Origin: SFWF01 sp045537915
Lineage (GTDB): Bacteria; Bacillota; Clostridia; Oscillospirales; Acutalibacteraceae
Direction of reading: 5' to 3'
DNA: 64,000 bases
Assembly: GCA_045537915.1 (NCBI GenBank)
Contig: JAZSQK010000010.1
Coordinates: 1-64,000, forward strand
This document shows positions 33,359-42,229 of the stretch, piece after piece. The notes beneath the pieces were generated by a model. It saw only the letters and a list, made by a program, of their open reading frames with translations, made no database searches and had not been told where the DNA came from. How positions within the stretch are numbered: the stretch's first letter is position 1; each line of letters opens with the position of its first letter. Made by a program: the position numbers and the translations under genes.

Positions 33359-34036
33359 TTAGGCTATTGAGCTGATGAGCTGCATCAGCAAACCTAAGCC
33401 CCAATCCAAAAGCCAAATGAACACGCCGACCAATGCGCTGAGAATCAGAACGATAAGTGTGTTCTTTGCGACATCACGAATGCCGGGCCATACGATCTTC
33501 TTGACCTCACTCTTGTAGTCACGAAGGAACTGGATGAATCTCTGAATTATTGTGCGCTTTCCCTTGTTTTCTCTAACGAAAATAAGGTCATCTACAAACA
33601 GATGAGCAGCACCTGCAGCGAACGCAGCAAACAGAGCAATTGAGATTGCGAGCGGCGCCCAGGTATAAGCAACCGAGGTAACCGATTCAAAAGGTCTGTA
33701 GTCGACAAAAGTAGCCGGACTGTTTAGTGCTATAACCAGCATATAAACAGCATCAACGACTGCTACTACAGGAGCGGCATATCTCATTCCCTTAAACTTA
33801 AAGGTAAGCGCTGCGAAAAGAACAGAGAAAAGGGTCAAAAAGAAGCAGAACCAAATGTGCGCAGATTTGAAAAGTCCGCCGATACCCTCAATGTTACCTC
33901 CGAAAGCAAGCTGAGCGCCTACGATTTCGTAAGCTGCCTCGGCTACTATGGTAACGAAAGGCACGAAGAAGAGGACTAAAGCTGCCGCAGAAAGTGCGAT
34001 AGCCAAAATCTGACAAGCTTTATTGATAGCCTTCAT
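33359..34036 (-). CDS. secE: SecE preprotein translocase subunit with an extra N-terminal membrane domain
   Basis: The C-terminal 60 residues (about 163-225, IIQRFIQFLRDYKSEVKKIVWP, then one membrane helix) are a normal single-span SecE, the subunit that clamps SecY. The preceding 160 residues, absent from typical SecE, contain four predicted membrane segments (about 10-32, 60-80, 86-104, 126-146). The gene is in the canonical place between rpmG and nusG, so this is the cell's SecE. The start ATG at 34036 has AGGAGG upstream, and no internal start with a good ribosome binding site before residue 160 was seen. The function of the extra domain is unknown. Confidence 0.88.
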   Translation of the reverse strand: MKAINKACQILAIALSAAALVLFFVPFVTIVAEAAYEIVGAQLAFGGNIEGIGGLFKSAHIWFCFFLTLFSVLFAALTFKFKGMRYAAPVVAVVDAVYMLVIALNSPATFVDYRPFESVTSVAYTWAPLAISIALFAAFAAGAAHLFVDDLIFVRENKGKRTIIQRFIQFLRDYKSEVKKIVWPGIRDVAKNTLIVLILSALVGVFIWLLDWGLGLLMQLISSIA

Positions 34037-34048
34037 ATTTTAACCTCC

Positions 34049-34198
34049 TTACTTTGTTTCCTTGTGAACTGTGTGTTTTTTGCAGAACCTGCAGTACTTA
34101 TTCATCTCAAGTCTGTCAGGATCATTTTTCTTGTTTTTCATTGTGTTGTAGTTGCGCTGCTTGCACTCTGTACAAGCGAGTGTAATTTTAACTCTCAT
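34049..34198 (-). CDS. rpmG: 50S ribosomal protein L33
   Basis: A 49-residue zinc-ribbon ribosomal protein (MRVKITLACTECKQRNY; CRFCKKHTVHKETK) with both CxxC pairs, so the zinc-binding form. The ATG at 34198 has GGAGGTG upstream. First gene of the secE-nusG-rplK-rplA unit. Confidence 0.93.
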   Translation of the reverse strand: MRVKITLACTECKQRNYNTMKNKKNDPDRLEMNKYCRFCKKHTVHKETK

Positions 34199-34393
34199 GA
34201 CGGCACCTCCCGTTTTACGGAAATAATTTGTGTTCATCGGTTTGTCGTCCGACGAACCGGTTGGCCTCCCTCAGACGAAGCTTCACATACACAACCTTAC
34301 ACCACATATTGCAGTATCAGGGAAAACACATACTGTATGTTGTTAGCCTCGCTTTGAACCGAATTCTTTGCAAAAAAAAAGAACCCACAGAGG
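34199..34393 (-). promoter_or_regulatory. Long leader of the rpmG-secE-nusG operon
   Basis: About 195 bases separate the predicted transcription start (about 34394) from rpmG. It contains a small hairpin ACATAC/GTATGT (about 34329-34341) and a self-complementary TCGTCGGACGA stretch (about 34246-34258). No coding potential or known riboswitch was recognised. Confidence 0.4.
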
Positions 34394-34400
34394 TAGAATG

Positions 34401-34429
34401 ATTATATCACAAACTACCACTGGGGTCAA
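34401..34429 (-). promoter_or_regulatory. Promoter of the rpmG-secE-nusG-rplK-rplA operon
   Basis: TTGACC (34424-34429), a 17-base spacer and TATAAT (34401-34406) on the minus strand. Confidence 0.82.
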
Positions 34430-34454
34430 GTATTTTTTTGTAAATTATTTTACA

Positions 34455-34937
34455 CTATTTATGATATCTTGCGCCCTCGTTTATTTTAAACCCTCTGTAT
34501 ATCTGCTCTAAAAGCATAATTCTGAACAGCTGGTGCGGAAAGGTCATCTGCGAGAAGGAAATTTTAAGATTTGCCCTTTGTTTAACCGATTCGTGCAGAC
34601 CGTAAGAGCTTCCTATAATAAATGTAAAGCTCCCGACTCCGTCATTTGTCTTTTGCTCTATAAGCCTTCCGAATTCGTTGCTGTCGGTCTGTATGCCCTC
34701 GATGCACATAGCAACGGTGTAAGAGCCCTGTTCGATTCTTTTAATTATTCTCTCGGCTTCGCTCTTGAGGGCGGCCTCAATTTGTGAGGCTGACGGCGCC
34801 TCCGACAAGCGTTCTGGCTCAAGCTCGACTATTTCAAGCTTAGCGTATCCCGATATTCTCTTCTCATATTCTGCCGACGCTTCTCTGAGATATTTTTCCT
34901 TCAGTTTGCCGAGAGAGATTATCTTTATTTTTATCAC
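34455..34937 (-). CDS. rlmH: 23S rRNA (pseudouridine1915-N3)-methyltransferase RlmH
   Basis: A 160-residue SPOUT methyltransferase that modifies pseudouridine 1915 in 23S rRNA helix 69. The SAM-binding knot is seen in FTFIIGSSYGLHESV and FSQMTFPHQLFRIMLLEQIYRG, and the protein ends in the conserved YHK. Normal length. It overlaps the upstream metallo-hydrolase gene by four bases (ATGA), a common pairing in Firmicutes. Confidence 0.95.
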   Translation of the reverse strand: MIKIKIISLGKLKEKYLREASAEYEKRISGYAKLEIVELEPERLSEAPSASQIEAALKSEAERIIKRIEQGSYTVAMCIEGIQTDSNEFGRLIEQKTNDGVGSFTFIIGSSYGLHESVKQRANLKISFSQMTFPHQLFRIMLLEQIYRGFKINEGARYHK

Positions 34938-35722
34938 AGATTTATCATCCTTCCGTTGTGCGGCGGCGCTACATATAATATATAGTCATTATCCTTTGCC
35001 CCTGCATCGACAAGAGCCGCTCTGACCGCCGACTCTGCCTTCTCGGGCGTGTTGTTTTTCTCTGACAGATGGGCAAGTACAAATCTTCTCGTTCCGTTTT
35101 TAAAGAGCCTTGCCGCAAGCTCTGCGCTTACCGCATTCGAGAGGTGTCCCTCCTCTGAGCTTATTCTAAGCTTAAGCTCGGGCGGATAGGGTCCGAGTCT
35201 CAGCATTACGGGATCGTGATTTGCCTCGAGCATTACAAGATTGCAGCCGCAAAGGCTTTCAAAGACCTGCGGTGTGACCTTTCCGAGATCGGTGCAGACC
35301 GCAACCTTAATATCCTCGGATATGCCGACCGTATATCCGCTTGAGCCCTTAGCGTCGTGGCTTGTAGCAAACCTTCTTATATTGAACCCACATAGCTCAT
35401 ATTCATTTATTTCGTCTATGTAAACCCTCTCTGTGCTGTCCTCAATCGCCTTTTGGAATTCGAGCGCATATACCGTGTCCCTTGAGGCAATAACAGGAAC
35501 CTTTATTTTCTTTAAAAGGGACCTGAGCCCCTTTATATGATCTGTATGCTCGTGGGTAATGAGCACTCCTTTTATATTTTCTAAAGGTATTCCCTCTGCA
35601 GACAGAGCCTCTTTTATTCTTTTAAAGGAAACGCCGACATCAACAAGTAACCCGCCCGAAGCGTTTCCTATATATGTACAGTTCCCGCTGCTTGATGAGA
35701 ACATAGGCAAAAACTTTGCCAA
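34934..35722 (-). CDS. MBL-fold metallo-hydrolase, WalJ/YycJ-like
   Basis: A 262-residue metallo-beta-lactamase-fold protein with the metal motif THEHTDHIKGL and downstream ligands (TSHDAKG; LEANHD; GHLSN; LAHLS). It is closest to YycJ/WalJ, a 5'-exonuclease-like protein often linked to cell-wall or replication functions; in many Firmicutes it precedes rlmH. I chose the TTG at 35722, because AAGGGGG lies eight bases upstream and it yields the usual start MAKFLPMFSSSSGN. A GTG three codons earlier abuts the ribosome binding site. Confidence 0.85.
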   Translation of the reverse strand: MAKFLPMFSSSSGNCTYIGNASGGLLVDVGVSFKRIKEALSAEGIPLENIKGVLITHEHTDHIKGLRSLLKKIKVPVIASRDTVYALEFQKAIEDSTERVYIDEINEYELCGFNIRRFATSHDAKGSSGYTVGISEDIKVAVCTDLGKVTPQVFESLCGCNLVMLEANHDPVMLRLGPYPPELKLRISSEEGHLSNAVSAELAARLFKNGTRRFVLAHLSEKNNTPEKAESAVRAALVDAGAKDNDYILYVAPPHNGRMINL

Positions 35723-35779
35723 GGCCGACACCCCCTTTAAATATGATTACAGGGAAGGGACAAGCCCTTCCCCTGCTTT

Positions 35780-37066
35780 TTAGTTTGCTTTCAGAGTTAC
35801 CGTACCGTCGGGAACAGAAATTCTTTTTATATCAGCGCCTAGCGCCGAGAACTTTTCGACCACCATTTCATAGCCTCGGTCGATATAATCGATAGAGTCA
35901 ATTTCGGTCCGGCCTTCTGCGATAAGACCTGCGATTATCATTGCAGCGCCGGCACGAAGGTCGTTAGCCGAAACCTTTGCCGCTTTCAGTCCTTTGACCC
36001 CCTTGATAACGGCGGTCTTTCCGTCAACCTTGAAATCAGCGCCCATAAAGGTAAGCTGCTCGGCATAGCGGAAACGGCTGTCCCAAACCCCTTCGGTTAC
36101 AACGCTTGTCCCCTCGGCTATTGCGAGTAGGGTGGCGAACTGGGGCTGCATATCGGTCGGAAAGCCGGGATGAGGCATTGTTTTAACATTACAGCTTGAC
36201 GGTCTGCCGCTCATCTTTACCCTGACAAACTCGTCGCCCTCTTCAACCGTAGCGCCTGCCTCACGAAGCTTTGCGGTAATGGACTCAAGGTGCTTGGGAG
36301 TAACCGAGCAGATTGTAACATCCCCTCGGGTTGCGGCTGCGGCTACCATATATGTTCCTGCTTCTATCTGGTCGGGAATAATGCTGTATGTGGTTCCGCT
36401 TAAGTGCTCGACTCCACGGATTTTAATAACCGAGGTTCCGGCGCCCATTATATCTGCGCCCATACTGTTCAGGAAGTTTGCGAGGTCAACTATATGCGGT
36501 TCTCTGGCGGCATTTTCAATAACCGTCATTCCTCTTGCCCTTGCCGCAGCAAGCATAATATTTACCGTTGCGCCTACCGAGACCATGTCGAGATAGACAC
36601 TGCTTCCGCCAAGTCGTTCGGCTCTGGCCTCAACCATACCGCTGTCGATTCTTACCCTTGCGCCAAGAGCCTCAAAGCCTTTTATATGCTGGTCTATGGG
36701 ACGAAGTCCGATATCACAGCCTCCGGGAGGGGCAACCTTTGCCCTTCTGCAGCGTCCGAGCAGAGCGCCAAGGAAATAAGAAGAGGCTCTCATTCCCTGT
36801 GTCATTTCTTTATTTACAATATAAGAATGAACCCCCGTTGGATCTATCTCAAAGGAGGTTCTTGTAAGTCGACGAACAGAAGCGCCCAAGACCTTAAGGG
36901 CACTGAGTATTGCATTGACATCCGAAATGTCAGGAACATTTTCAATTATACAGGGACTGTCAGCCAATAAAACTGCCGGTAATATGGCAACGGCTGCATT
37001 TTTTGCGCCGCTGATATCAACCCGTCCGCAAAGACGGTTGCCGCCGTTTACAACAAATTTTTCCAA
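35780..37066 (-). CDS. murA: UDP-N-acetylglucosamine 1-carboxyvinyltransferase MurA
   Basis: First committed step of peptidoglycan synthesis: enolpyruvyl transfer from PEP to UDP-GlcNAc. The 428 residues contain the N-terminal substrate Lys/Asn (GAKNAAVAILPA), the fosfomycin-sensitive catalytic Cys in APPGGCDIGLRPID (about 115) and DLRAGAAMIIAGL near the C-terminus. The start is TTG at 37066, with AAGGG about 12 bases upstream; there is no closer ATG. It has its own perfect promoter. Confidence 0.95.
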   Translation of the reverse strand: MEKFVVNGGNRLCGRVDISGAKNAAVAILPAVLLADSPCIIENVPDISDVNAILSALKVLGASVRRLTRTSFEIDPTGVHSYIVNKEMTQGMRASSYFLGALLGRCRRAKVAPPGGCDIGLRPIDQHIKGFEALGARVRIDSGMVEARAERLGGSSVYLDMVSVGATVNIMLAAARARGMTVIENAAREPHIVDLANFLNSMGADIMGAGTSVIKIRGVEHLSGTTYSIIPDQIEAGTYMVAAAATRGDVTICSVTPKHLESITAKLREAGATVEEGDEFVRVKMSGRPSSCNVKTMPHPGFPTDMQPQFATLLAIAEGTSVVTEGVWDSRFRYAEQLTFMGADFKVDGKTAVIKGVKGLKAAKVSANDLRAGAAMIIAGLIAEGRTEIDSIDYIDRGYEMVVEKFSALGADIKRISVPDGTVTLKAN

Positions 37067-37139
37067 TTCGGCACTAACCCTTCTGATTTAATAATACCAA
37101 TCAATAATTAGTATACCCACATTACATATCACACCACAT

Positions 37140-37168
37140 ATTATATACTCAAAGGATAACATTGTCAA
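37140..37168 (-). promoter_or_regulatory. Promoter of murA
   Basis: Perfect TTGACA (37163-37168) and TATAAT (37140-37145) with a 17-base spacer on the minus strand. Confidence 0.85.
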
Positions 37169-37232
37169 ACCAAATTTTCTGTAGCTTTTTGCTGTATTGT
37201 GACAAAACCTTTATTTTATTGCTTTCAGTATA

Positions 37233-37261
37233 TTGACTTTTACATTTTACAAGTATATAAT
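37233..37261 (+). promoter_or_regulatory. Promoter of the sialate O-acetylesterase-like gene
   Basis: TTGACT (37233-37238), a 17-base spacer and TATAAT (37256-37261). Confidence 0.8.
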
Positions 37262-37295
37262 TTAAAAAATATTGTAAAGAATTGGGTGATTCTTT

Positions 37296-38288
37296 GTGCT
37301 AAAATTAAATCAGCTTTTTACAGATCATATGGTAGTTGCCGCAGGAAAACCGATAAGGGTTTTCGGCACCGGAAAGGGTCATATTTGCGTTAAGTTTTGT
37401 TCAAACACCGCCGAATGTATTTCAAAAGAGGACTCCTGGCTTGTTGAGCTTCCTGCAATGGAATACGGCGGCCCCTATGAGATGGTGATAACCCTTGATG
37501 ACCAAAAAATTGTCCTTAAGGATATCTATGTCGGAGAGGTGCTTCTTTTGGGCGGACAGTCCAATAATCAGATGAAGGTTATGGACAGCACAAAGGAGCG
37601 TCATCTAATAGAAAATAATTCCTTGCTTCGTTTCTTTATGCTTTTAAGAATTGAAGATGAGGAGCTTGTTCATCCCGAAGACGGTTGGGTAACCGGTGAC
37701 GGTCTGCTTGACGGATGGCCGCTGCTCGGCACCTTTATGGCCCTCGAGATTTACAAAAGAAAAGGAATTGCAGTCGGTCTTATAGGCTGTTATCAGGGTG
37801 CTTCGAACGTAGAATCCTGGTTGCCTGAGGAAATTTGTAATCTTCCCGAATTTCAGTTGCCACTAGACCAAAAAACTCCCGGTCATACACCGGGCCACCC
37901 TTATAGCGCATGGAATGTTAATGGCAGACTTTATAATTTTATGTTTAAAAAGATTATTCCCTACCCGATCTCAAATGTTATCTGGTATCAGGGTGAATCA
38001 GACTCTTCGGTAGCCGAAGCAGAAATTTACGACAAAGAGGTTGCCGCTCTGATAAACCGTTGGAGGACCGACCTTTTGCAGCCTGAGTTGCCCTTTATAG
38101 TTGTACAAATACATAATCACCGCAACGATGACGGTTGGAAAGGAATTCAGGCGGCCCAGCTGCGTGTTCCTGACCTTGTTTCAAACACAAAGACTGTTGT
38201 GTCAGGCGACCTTTGTGAAACCGACGATATACATCCTCAGTCAAAACACGCCCTGGCGCTTCGCATTGTCAACACCCTCGAATATTAA
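37296..38288 (+). CDS. Sialate O-acetylesterase-like (SGNH/SASA) carbohydrate esterase
   Basis: The 330 residues contain the SASA-family nucleophile motif LLLGGQSNNQM (Ser in GGQSN), IWYQGESDSS (oxyanion/Gly block) and the catalytic Asp-His in ETDDIHPQSKHALALR. These enzymes remove O-acetyl groups from sugars such as sialic acid or xylan decorations. There is no signal peptide, so it would act on imported oligosaccharides in the cytoplasm. The start is GTG at 37296 with GGGTGAT upstream. It is monocistronic with its own promoter and terminator. Confidence 0.85.
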   Translation: MLKLNQLFTDHMVVAAGKPIRVFGTGKGHICVKFCSNTAECISKEDSWLVELPAMEYGGPYEMVITLDDQKIVLKDIYVGEVLLLGGQSNNQMKVMDSTKERHLIENNSLLRFFMLLRIEDEELVHPEDGWVTGDGLLDGWPLLGTFMALEIYKRKGIAVGLIGCYQGASNVESWLPEEICNLPEFQLPLDQKTPGHTPGHPYSAWNVNGRLYNFMFKKIIPYPISNVIWYQGESDSSVAEAEIYDKEVAALINRWRTDLLQPELPFIVVQIHNHRNDDGWKGIQAAQLRVPDLVSNTKTVVSGDLCETDDIHPQSKHALALRIVNTLEY

Positions 38289-38295
38289 AAATATT

Positions 38296-38323
38296 ACGGT
38301 CCGAACAAAGATGTTCGGACCGT
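38296..38323. terminator. Bidirectional terminator between the esterase and argH
   Basis: ACGGTCCGAAC and GTTCGGACCGT pair around AAAGAT, followed by TTTTTTATTT. Confidence 0.88.
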
Positions 38324-38326
38324 TTT

Positions 38327-39694
38327 TTATTTACCAATAAGTTCTCTTGCCTGTTTTATCTGTCGTTCTACCGACTCTACCGCTGTTCCACCCTCGCTTG
38401 TTCGTCTGAAGGTGCAGTTCTCAAGGTTTATCGCATCGTAGATATCTTCATCAAAAAGCTCGGAAAACTTTTTGAATTCATCGAGAGAAAGCCTTTCAAG
38501 AACCGTGTTATGCTCAATACAGAAAGCCACAAGCGTTCCCGAAATTTTATAAGCGCTTCTGAAGGGAAGTCCCTTTTTGGTCAGATAATCGGCAACATCG
38601 GTTGCATTTATAAAGCCGCCTGCCGCCGCATCACGCATTTTTTGTTCGTTGACACTCATAGTCTTTATCATTTGCTCAAAAATGGGCAGACATTGCTTTA
38701 CGGTATCAAAGCTGTCGAAAACAGCCTCCTTATCCTCCTGCATATCCTTATTATATGCGAGGGGCAGTCCCTTAAGCATTGTCAGCAAGGTTACGAGATT
38801 TCCGTATACTCTGCCCGTCTTGCCACGCACCAGCTCGGCAATATCGGGATTCTTCTTCTGGGGCATAATAGACGAGCCTGTAGAATAGGCATCATCAAGC
38901 TCTATGAATTTAAACTCAAAGCTGCACCAGAGAATAATCTCCTCACTAAAACGGGAGAGGTGTGTCATAAGCAGGGCACAGGCTGAGCCTAGCTCTACCG
39001 CAAAATCACGGTCGGAAACTCCGTCAAGACTGTTCTCACTTATCCCGTCCATCGAGAGCAGCTCTGCCACTCTTCTTCGGTTGGTGGGGTAGGTTGTTCC
39101 CGCCAGCGCGCAGGAGCCGAGGGGAGAATAATTCATACGGGCGACGGCATCTTCCAGTCGACCGATATCCCTTAAAAGCATCTGGGCATAGGCCATAAGA
39201 TGATGACCGAAGGTTATGGGTTGAGCCCTCTGAAGATGGGTATATCCGGGCATTACGGTTGCCTTATACTCTTCTGCCGTATCGCAAAGCGTGTTTATAA
39301 GGGATTTTACAAGTCCTATTATTTCCTCGGTTTCATCTCTGAGATAAAGCCTTACATCAAGGGCAACCTGGTCATTACGGCTTCTTGCGGTATGAAGCTT
39401 TTTGCCGACATCGCCTATTCTTTTTGTCAGCTCGGCCTCAATAAACATATGTATATCCTCGGCCGTCATATCAAACTCAAGCCTTCCGCCCTCAAGGTCG
39501 CAAAGAATTTCGCCGAGTCCGTCTATAATCTTGGTTGCATCCTCACTCGAAATAATGCCCTGTTCACTAAGCATTGTCGCATGAGCAATCGAGCCGCCGA
39601 TATCCTGTTTATACATACGGCAGTCTACCCTTATAGATGAATTGAAATCGTTTACATTTTGGTCAAGCTGCTTCGTAAAGCGACCAGCCCACAT
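38327..39694 (-). CDS. argH: Argininosuccinate lyase
   Basis: Last step of arginine biosynthesis: argininosuccinate to arginine and fumarate. The 455-residue protein starts MWAGRFTKQLDQNVNDFNSS and carries the superfamily signature GSSIMPQKKNPD and HTARSRNDQVA. The ATG at 39694 is preceded by GGGAG and gives the standard N-terminus; an upstream GTG is less likely. argG is not adjacent, so it is probably elsewhere. Confidence 0.96.
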   Translation of the reverse strand: MWAGRFTKQLDQNVNDFNSSIRVDCRMYKQDIGGSIAHATMLSEQGIISSEDATKIIDGLGEILCDLEGGRLEFDMTAEDIHMFIEAELTKRIGDVGKKLHTARSRNDQVALDVRLYLRDETEEIIGLVKSLINTLCDTAEEYKATVMPGYTHLQRAQPITFGHHLMAYAQMLLRDIGRLEDAVARMNYSPLGSCALAGTTYPTNRRRVAELLSMDGISENSLDGVSDRDFAVELGSACALLMTHLSRFSEEIILWCSFEFKFIELDDAYSTGSSIMPQKKNPDIAELVRGKTGRVYGNLVTLLTMLKGLPLAYNKDMQEDKEAVFDSFDTVKQCLPIFEQMIKTMSVNEQKMRDAAAGGFINATDVADYLTKKGLPFRSAYKISGTLVAFCIEHNTVLERLSLDEFKKFSELFDEDIYDAINLENCTFRRTSEGGTAVESVERQIKQARELIGK

Positions 39695-39745
39695 TTTTTC
39701 TCCCAAAAAAATCACCTTTTAAAAATGTTTTTACTTCTTAAAATC

Positions 39746-39774
39746 ATTATATACTTTTATTTCTCTCTTGTAAA
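39746..39774 (-). promoter_or_regulatory. Promoter of argH
   Basis: TTTACA (39769-39774), a 17-base spacer and TATAAT (39746-39751) on the minus strand. I saw no clear ArgR box. Confidence 0.65.
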
Positions 39775-39869
39775 TAAATATTTAGTCAAAAATAATACTT
39801 CTATTTTCAATTGTTATTTGGTATAATAAATAATAATGCAATTTTTACGCCTTAAAGGAAGTGAGCAAG

Positions 39870-40625
39870 ATGTTTGTAACGGTTGACGGTTTAAAGATAA
39901 ATTACACCGACGAGGGACAAGGTATTCCCGTATTATTACTGCACGGATGGGGCTCTTCCAATACTGTGTATACAGGTATCATAAATACCCTTAAGGACCG
40001 TTGCCGTCTTGTTGCTCCCGATTTTCCCGGTTGTGGCGGGTCGGACACTATGAGCCAGCCTTGGAATCTCGAAAATTATGCCGACTTTGTTTTAAAATTT
40101 ATGGCGGCTGTTGGTCTTGAAAATCCTATTATGTTCGGTCATTCCCACGGCGGCAGGGTTACACTCTATATGACCGCAAAGGGCATGGTGGCTCCGCCAA
40201 AGATAGTTTTGCTCGATGCGGCAGGGCTGATACCCCAAAAAAGCGCAAAGCAAAAGTTCAGGGCCAAAAGTTTTAAGGCTATAAAATCGGTGCTGACGCT
40301 CCCCATAATAAAGAACTACTCAGCCGACCTTCTTGATAAAGCAAGAAAACACTACGGCTCGGCCGACTATAACAATGCTCCCGAGGTGCTGCGAAAAACA
40401 CTTGTTTCCCTCGTCAACACCGATATCAGAGAGCTTCTGCCAAACATAAAATGTCCCTCTCTTCTCATCTGGGGCGAAAACGATACTGCGACCCCCCTTT
40501 CAGATGCAAAAATAATCGAAAAGCTTATCCCCGACGCTGGGCTCTGTGTTATAAAGGGCACAGGTCACTATTCCTTCTGCGAGAGGCCTTTTGAGGTTCA
40601 CGCAATACTAAACAGTTTTATCTGA
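39870..40625 (+). CDS. Alpha/beta hydrolase
   Basis: A 251-residue cytosolic alpha/beta hydrolase. LLLHGWGSSN forms the oxyanion hole, MFGHSHGGRV the nucleophile elbow (Ser in G-H-S-H-G), WGENDTATPL the acid and GTGHYSFCERP the catalytic His. The ATG at 39870 follows AAAGGAAGTG at a normal distance. The next gene, murF, starts 13 bases after its stop, so it is the first gene of a murF-ddl operon. A role in cell-wall precursor processing is suggested only by this context. Confidence 0.85.
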   Translation: MFVTVDGLKINYTDEGQGIPVLLLHGWGSSNTVYTGIINTLKDRCRLVAPDFPGCGGSDTMSQPWNLENYADFVLKFMAAVGLENPIMFGHSHGGRVTLYMTAKGMVAPPKIVLLDAAGLIPQKSAKQKFRAKSFKAIKSVLTLPIIKNYSADLLDKARKHYGSADYNNAPEVLRKTLVSLVNTDIRELLPNIKCPSLLIWGENDTATPLSDAKIIEKLIPDAGLCVIKGTGHYSFCERPFEVHAILNSFI

Positions 40626-40638
40626 GGAGTAACAGGGT

Positions 40639-42216
40639 ATGATATTAGAAATCTTGTGGTTAGCGCTCGGTCTTTTGGCAGCCTTTTTAAATCTTGTCCG
40701 TCAGTTCCAGATGCTTCAGCAAAACTCCTATTTTGCCTCCCGTTATCACGGTTGGCTTAAATCCTCTTTCTCGCCCCTTACTTCTATTGTAAAAGGGGCT
40801 GTCTTCATACTTATAGTATGGGCGGTATTTTTCGGCAACGAGACCTTTTCGGCAAGTATGTTGCTTTTTTCGGTGCTCGGCCTTTATTTTGGCTGGAAGG
40901 GCTTTTCAGAAAATTCCCGTTCGATAAAAATGCTGGTCTATACAGCTCGAGTAAAGAGAATGTTCTGCTTTGCTCTCGGTCTTTTAGCCGCAATCGGCAC
41001 GGTCGGTCTTTTAACAGAAAAGGTTATCCAACTGTCCTTTTACACAGTTTTCTATCTTCTTCTCATTTTCCCCGAGGCACTTTGTCTTGTCACACTCTTT
41101 GCTTTAAAGCCTCTGGAAAAAATGATTGCCAACCGATATGTTAAGGATGCAAAGAGGATTCTGCGGTCGGTTCCCTCACTAAAGGTAGTCGGTATTACCG
41201 GTTCCTACGGAAAAACAGGCACAAAATATATTCTCTCCAAAATACTCAGTGAAAAATACAATGTTCTTCATACCCCTGAAAGCTTTAATACTCCGATGGG
41301 TGTTGTACGCACCGTTCGGGAGTCAATGAGAGCCGACACAGAGATTTTTGTATGTGAAATGGGAGCAAAGAAAAAGGGCGATATAAAGGAGATTTGCAAT
41401 ATCGTCCATCCCGATTACGCTCTTATTACCTCGGTAGGTCCTCAGCATCTTGACACCTTCGGTTCAATCGAAACGGTAGCTGCAACAAAGTTTGAACTTG
41501 CCGATTCTGTAGCAGATAAAGCAAATGTTTTTGCAAACGGCGATAATGAAATAATTAAAGAGAAAGTGCAGAATACCGATATTTTCCTCTACGGCACAAA
41601 GTCGACACTCTCCTTCCGAGCCGAAAGCATAAAGGGCAGCCGAAACGGAGCAACCTTCGACCTTGTTTTAGGAGAAGAAAGAATTTCGGTTTCTACAAAG
41701 CTGCTCGGCAAACACAATGTTCTCAATATCGTAGGCGCCGCCGCCCTCGCATATAAGCTTGGGGTTGATATAAAGGATATCGCCTTTGCAATATCAAGGC
41801 TTACCCCCACCCCACATCGACTCGAAATGAAATCCTCGATGGCAGGTTCACTGCTTATTGACGATGCATATAACGCAAACCCCGAGGGCTGTCTGGAAGC
41901 AGTAAATGTTCTCGGCTCCTTTACAGGCATGAAAAAGGCAATTATTACCCCCGGACTTGTTGAACTGGGAGAAAAGGAATATGAATGTAACAAGGCTCTC
42001 GGTGCCGCTGCTGCAAAGGTCTGTGATAAAATCATTCTGGTCGGAAAACAGCGCTCGGTACCCCTTGCAGACGGAGTTCGTGAACAAGGCTTTAATGAGG
42101 ATAACCTCTTTGTTGCAGATTCATTTAAAAATGCTATGGAAATCTATTCGCAGTTTGCCGATAGCAATACTGTCGTGCTGCTTGAAAACGATCTTCCCGA
42201 TAATTATTTAAGCTGA
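40639..42216 (+). CDS. MurF-type Mur ligase with an N-terminal membrane domain
   Basis: The C-terminal 350 residues are a Mur ligase, most like MurF, which adds D-Ala-D-Ala to the UDP-MurNAc-tripeptide. The ATP site is GITGSYGKTGTK (185-196); CEMGAKKKGDI, ITSVGPQHLDTFGS, NGDN and DDAYNANPEG are MurF/Mur ligase landmarks. The first 160 residues hold about five membrane segments (about 3-20, 48-66, 71-86, 109-126, 132-156), which the soluble MurF lacks. ddl follows directly, supporting the D-Ala-D-Ala-adding role. The protein would be tethered to the inner face of the membrane, where lipid I is made. Confidence 0.85.
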   Translation: MILEILWLALGLLAAFLNLVRQFQMLQQNSYFASRYHGWLKSSFSPLTSIVKGAVFILIVWAVFFGNETFSASMLLFSVLGLYFGWKGFSENSRSIKMLVYTARVKRMFCFALGLLAAIGTVGLLTEKVIQLSFYTVFYLLLIFPEALCLVTLFALKPLEKMIANRYVKDAKRILRSVPSLKVVGITGSYGKTGTKYILSKILSEKYNVLHTPESFNTPMGVVRTVRESMRADTEIFVCEMGAKKKGDIKEICNIVHPDYALITSVGPQHLDTFGSIETVAATKFELADSVADKANVFANGDNEIIKEKVQNTDIFLYGTKSTLSFRAESIKGSRNGATFDLVLGEERISVSTKLLGKHNVLNIVGAAALAYKLGVDIKDIAFAISRLTPTPHRLEMKSSMAGSLLIDDAYNANPEGCLEAVNVLGSFTGMKKAIITPGLVELGEKEYECNKALGAAAAKVCDKIILVGKQRSVPLADGVREQGFNEDNLFVADSFKNAMEIYSQFADSNTVVLLENDLPDNYLS

Positions 42217-42229
42217 GAAGGAGTATTTT

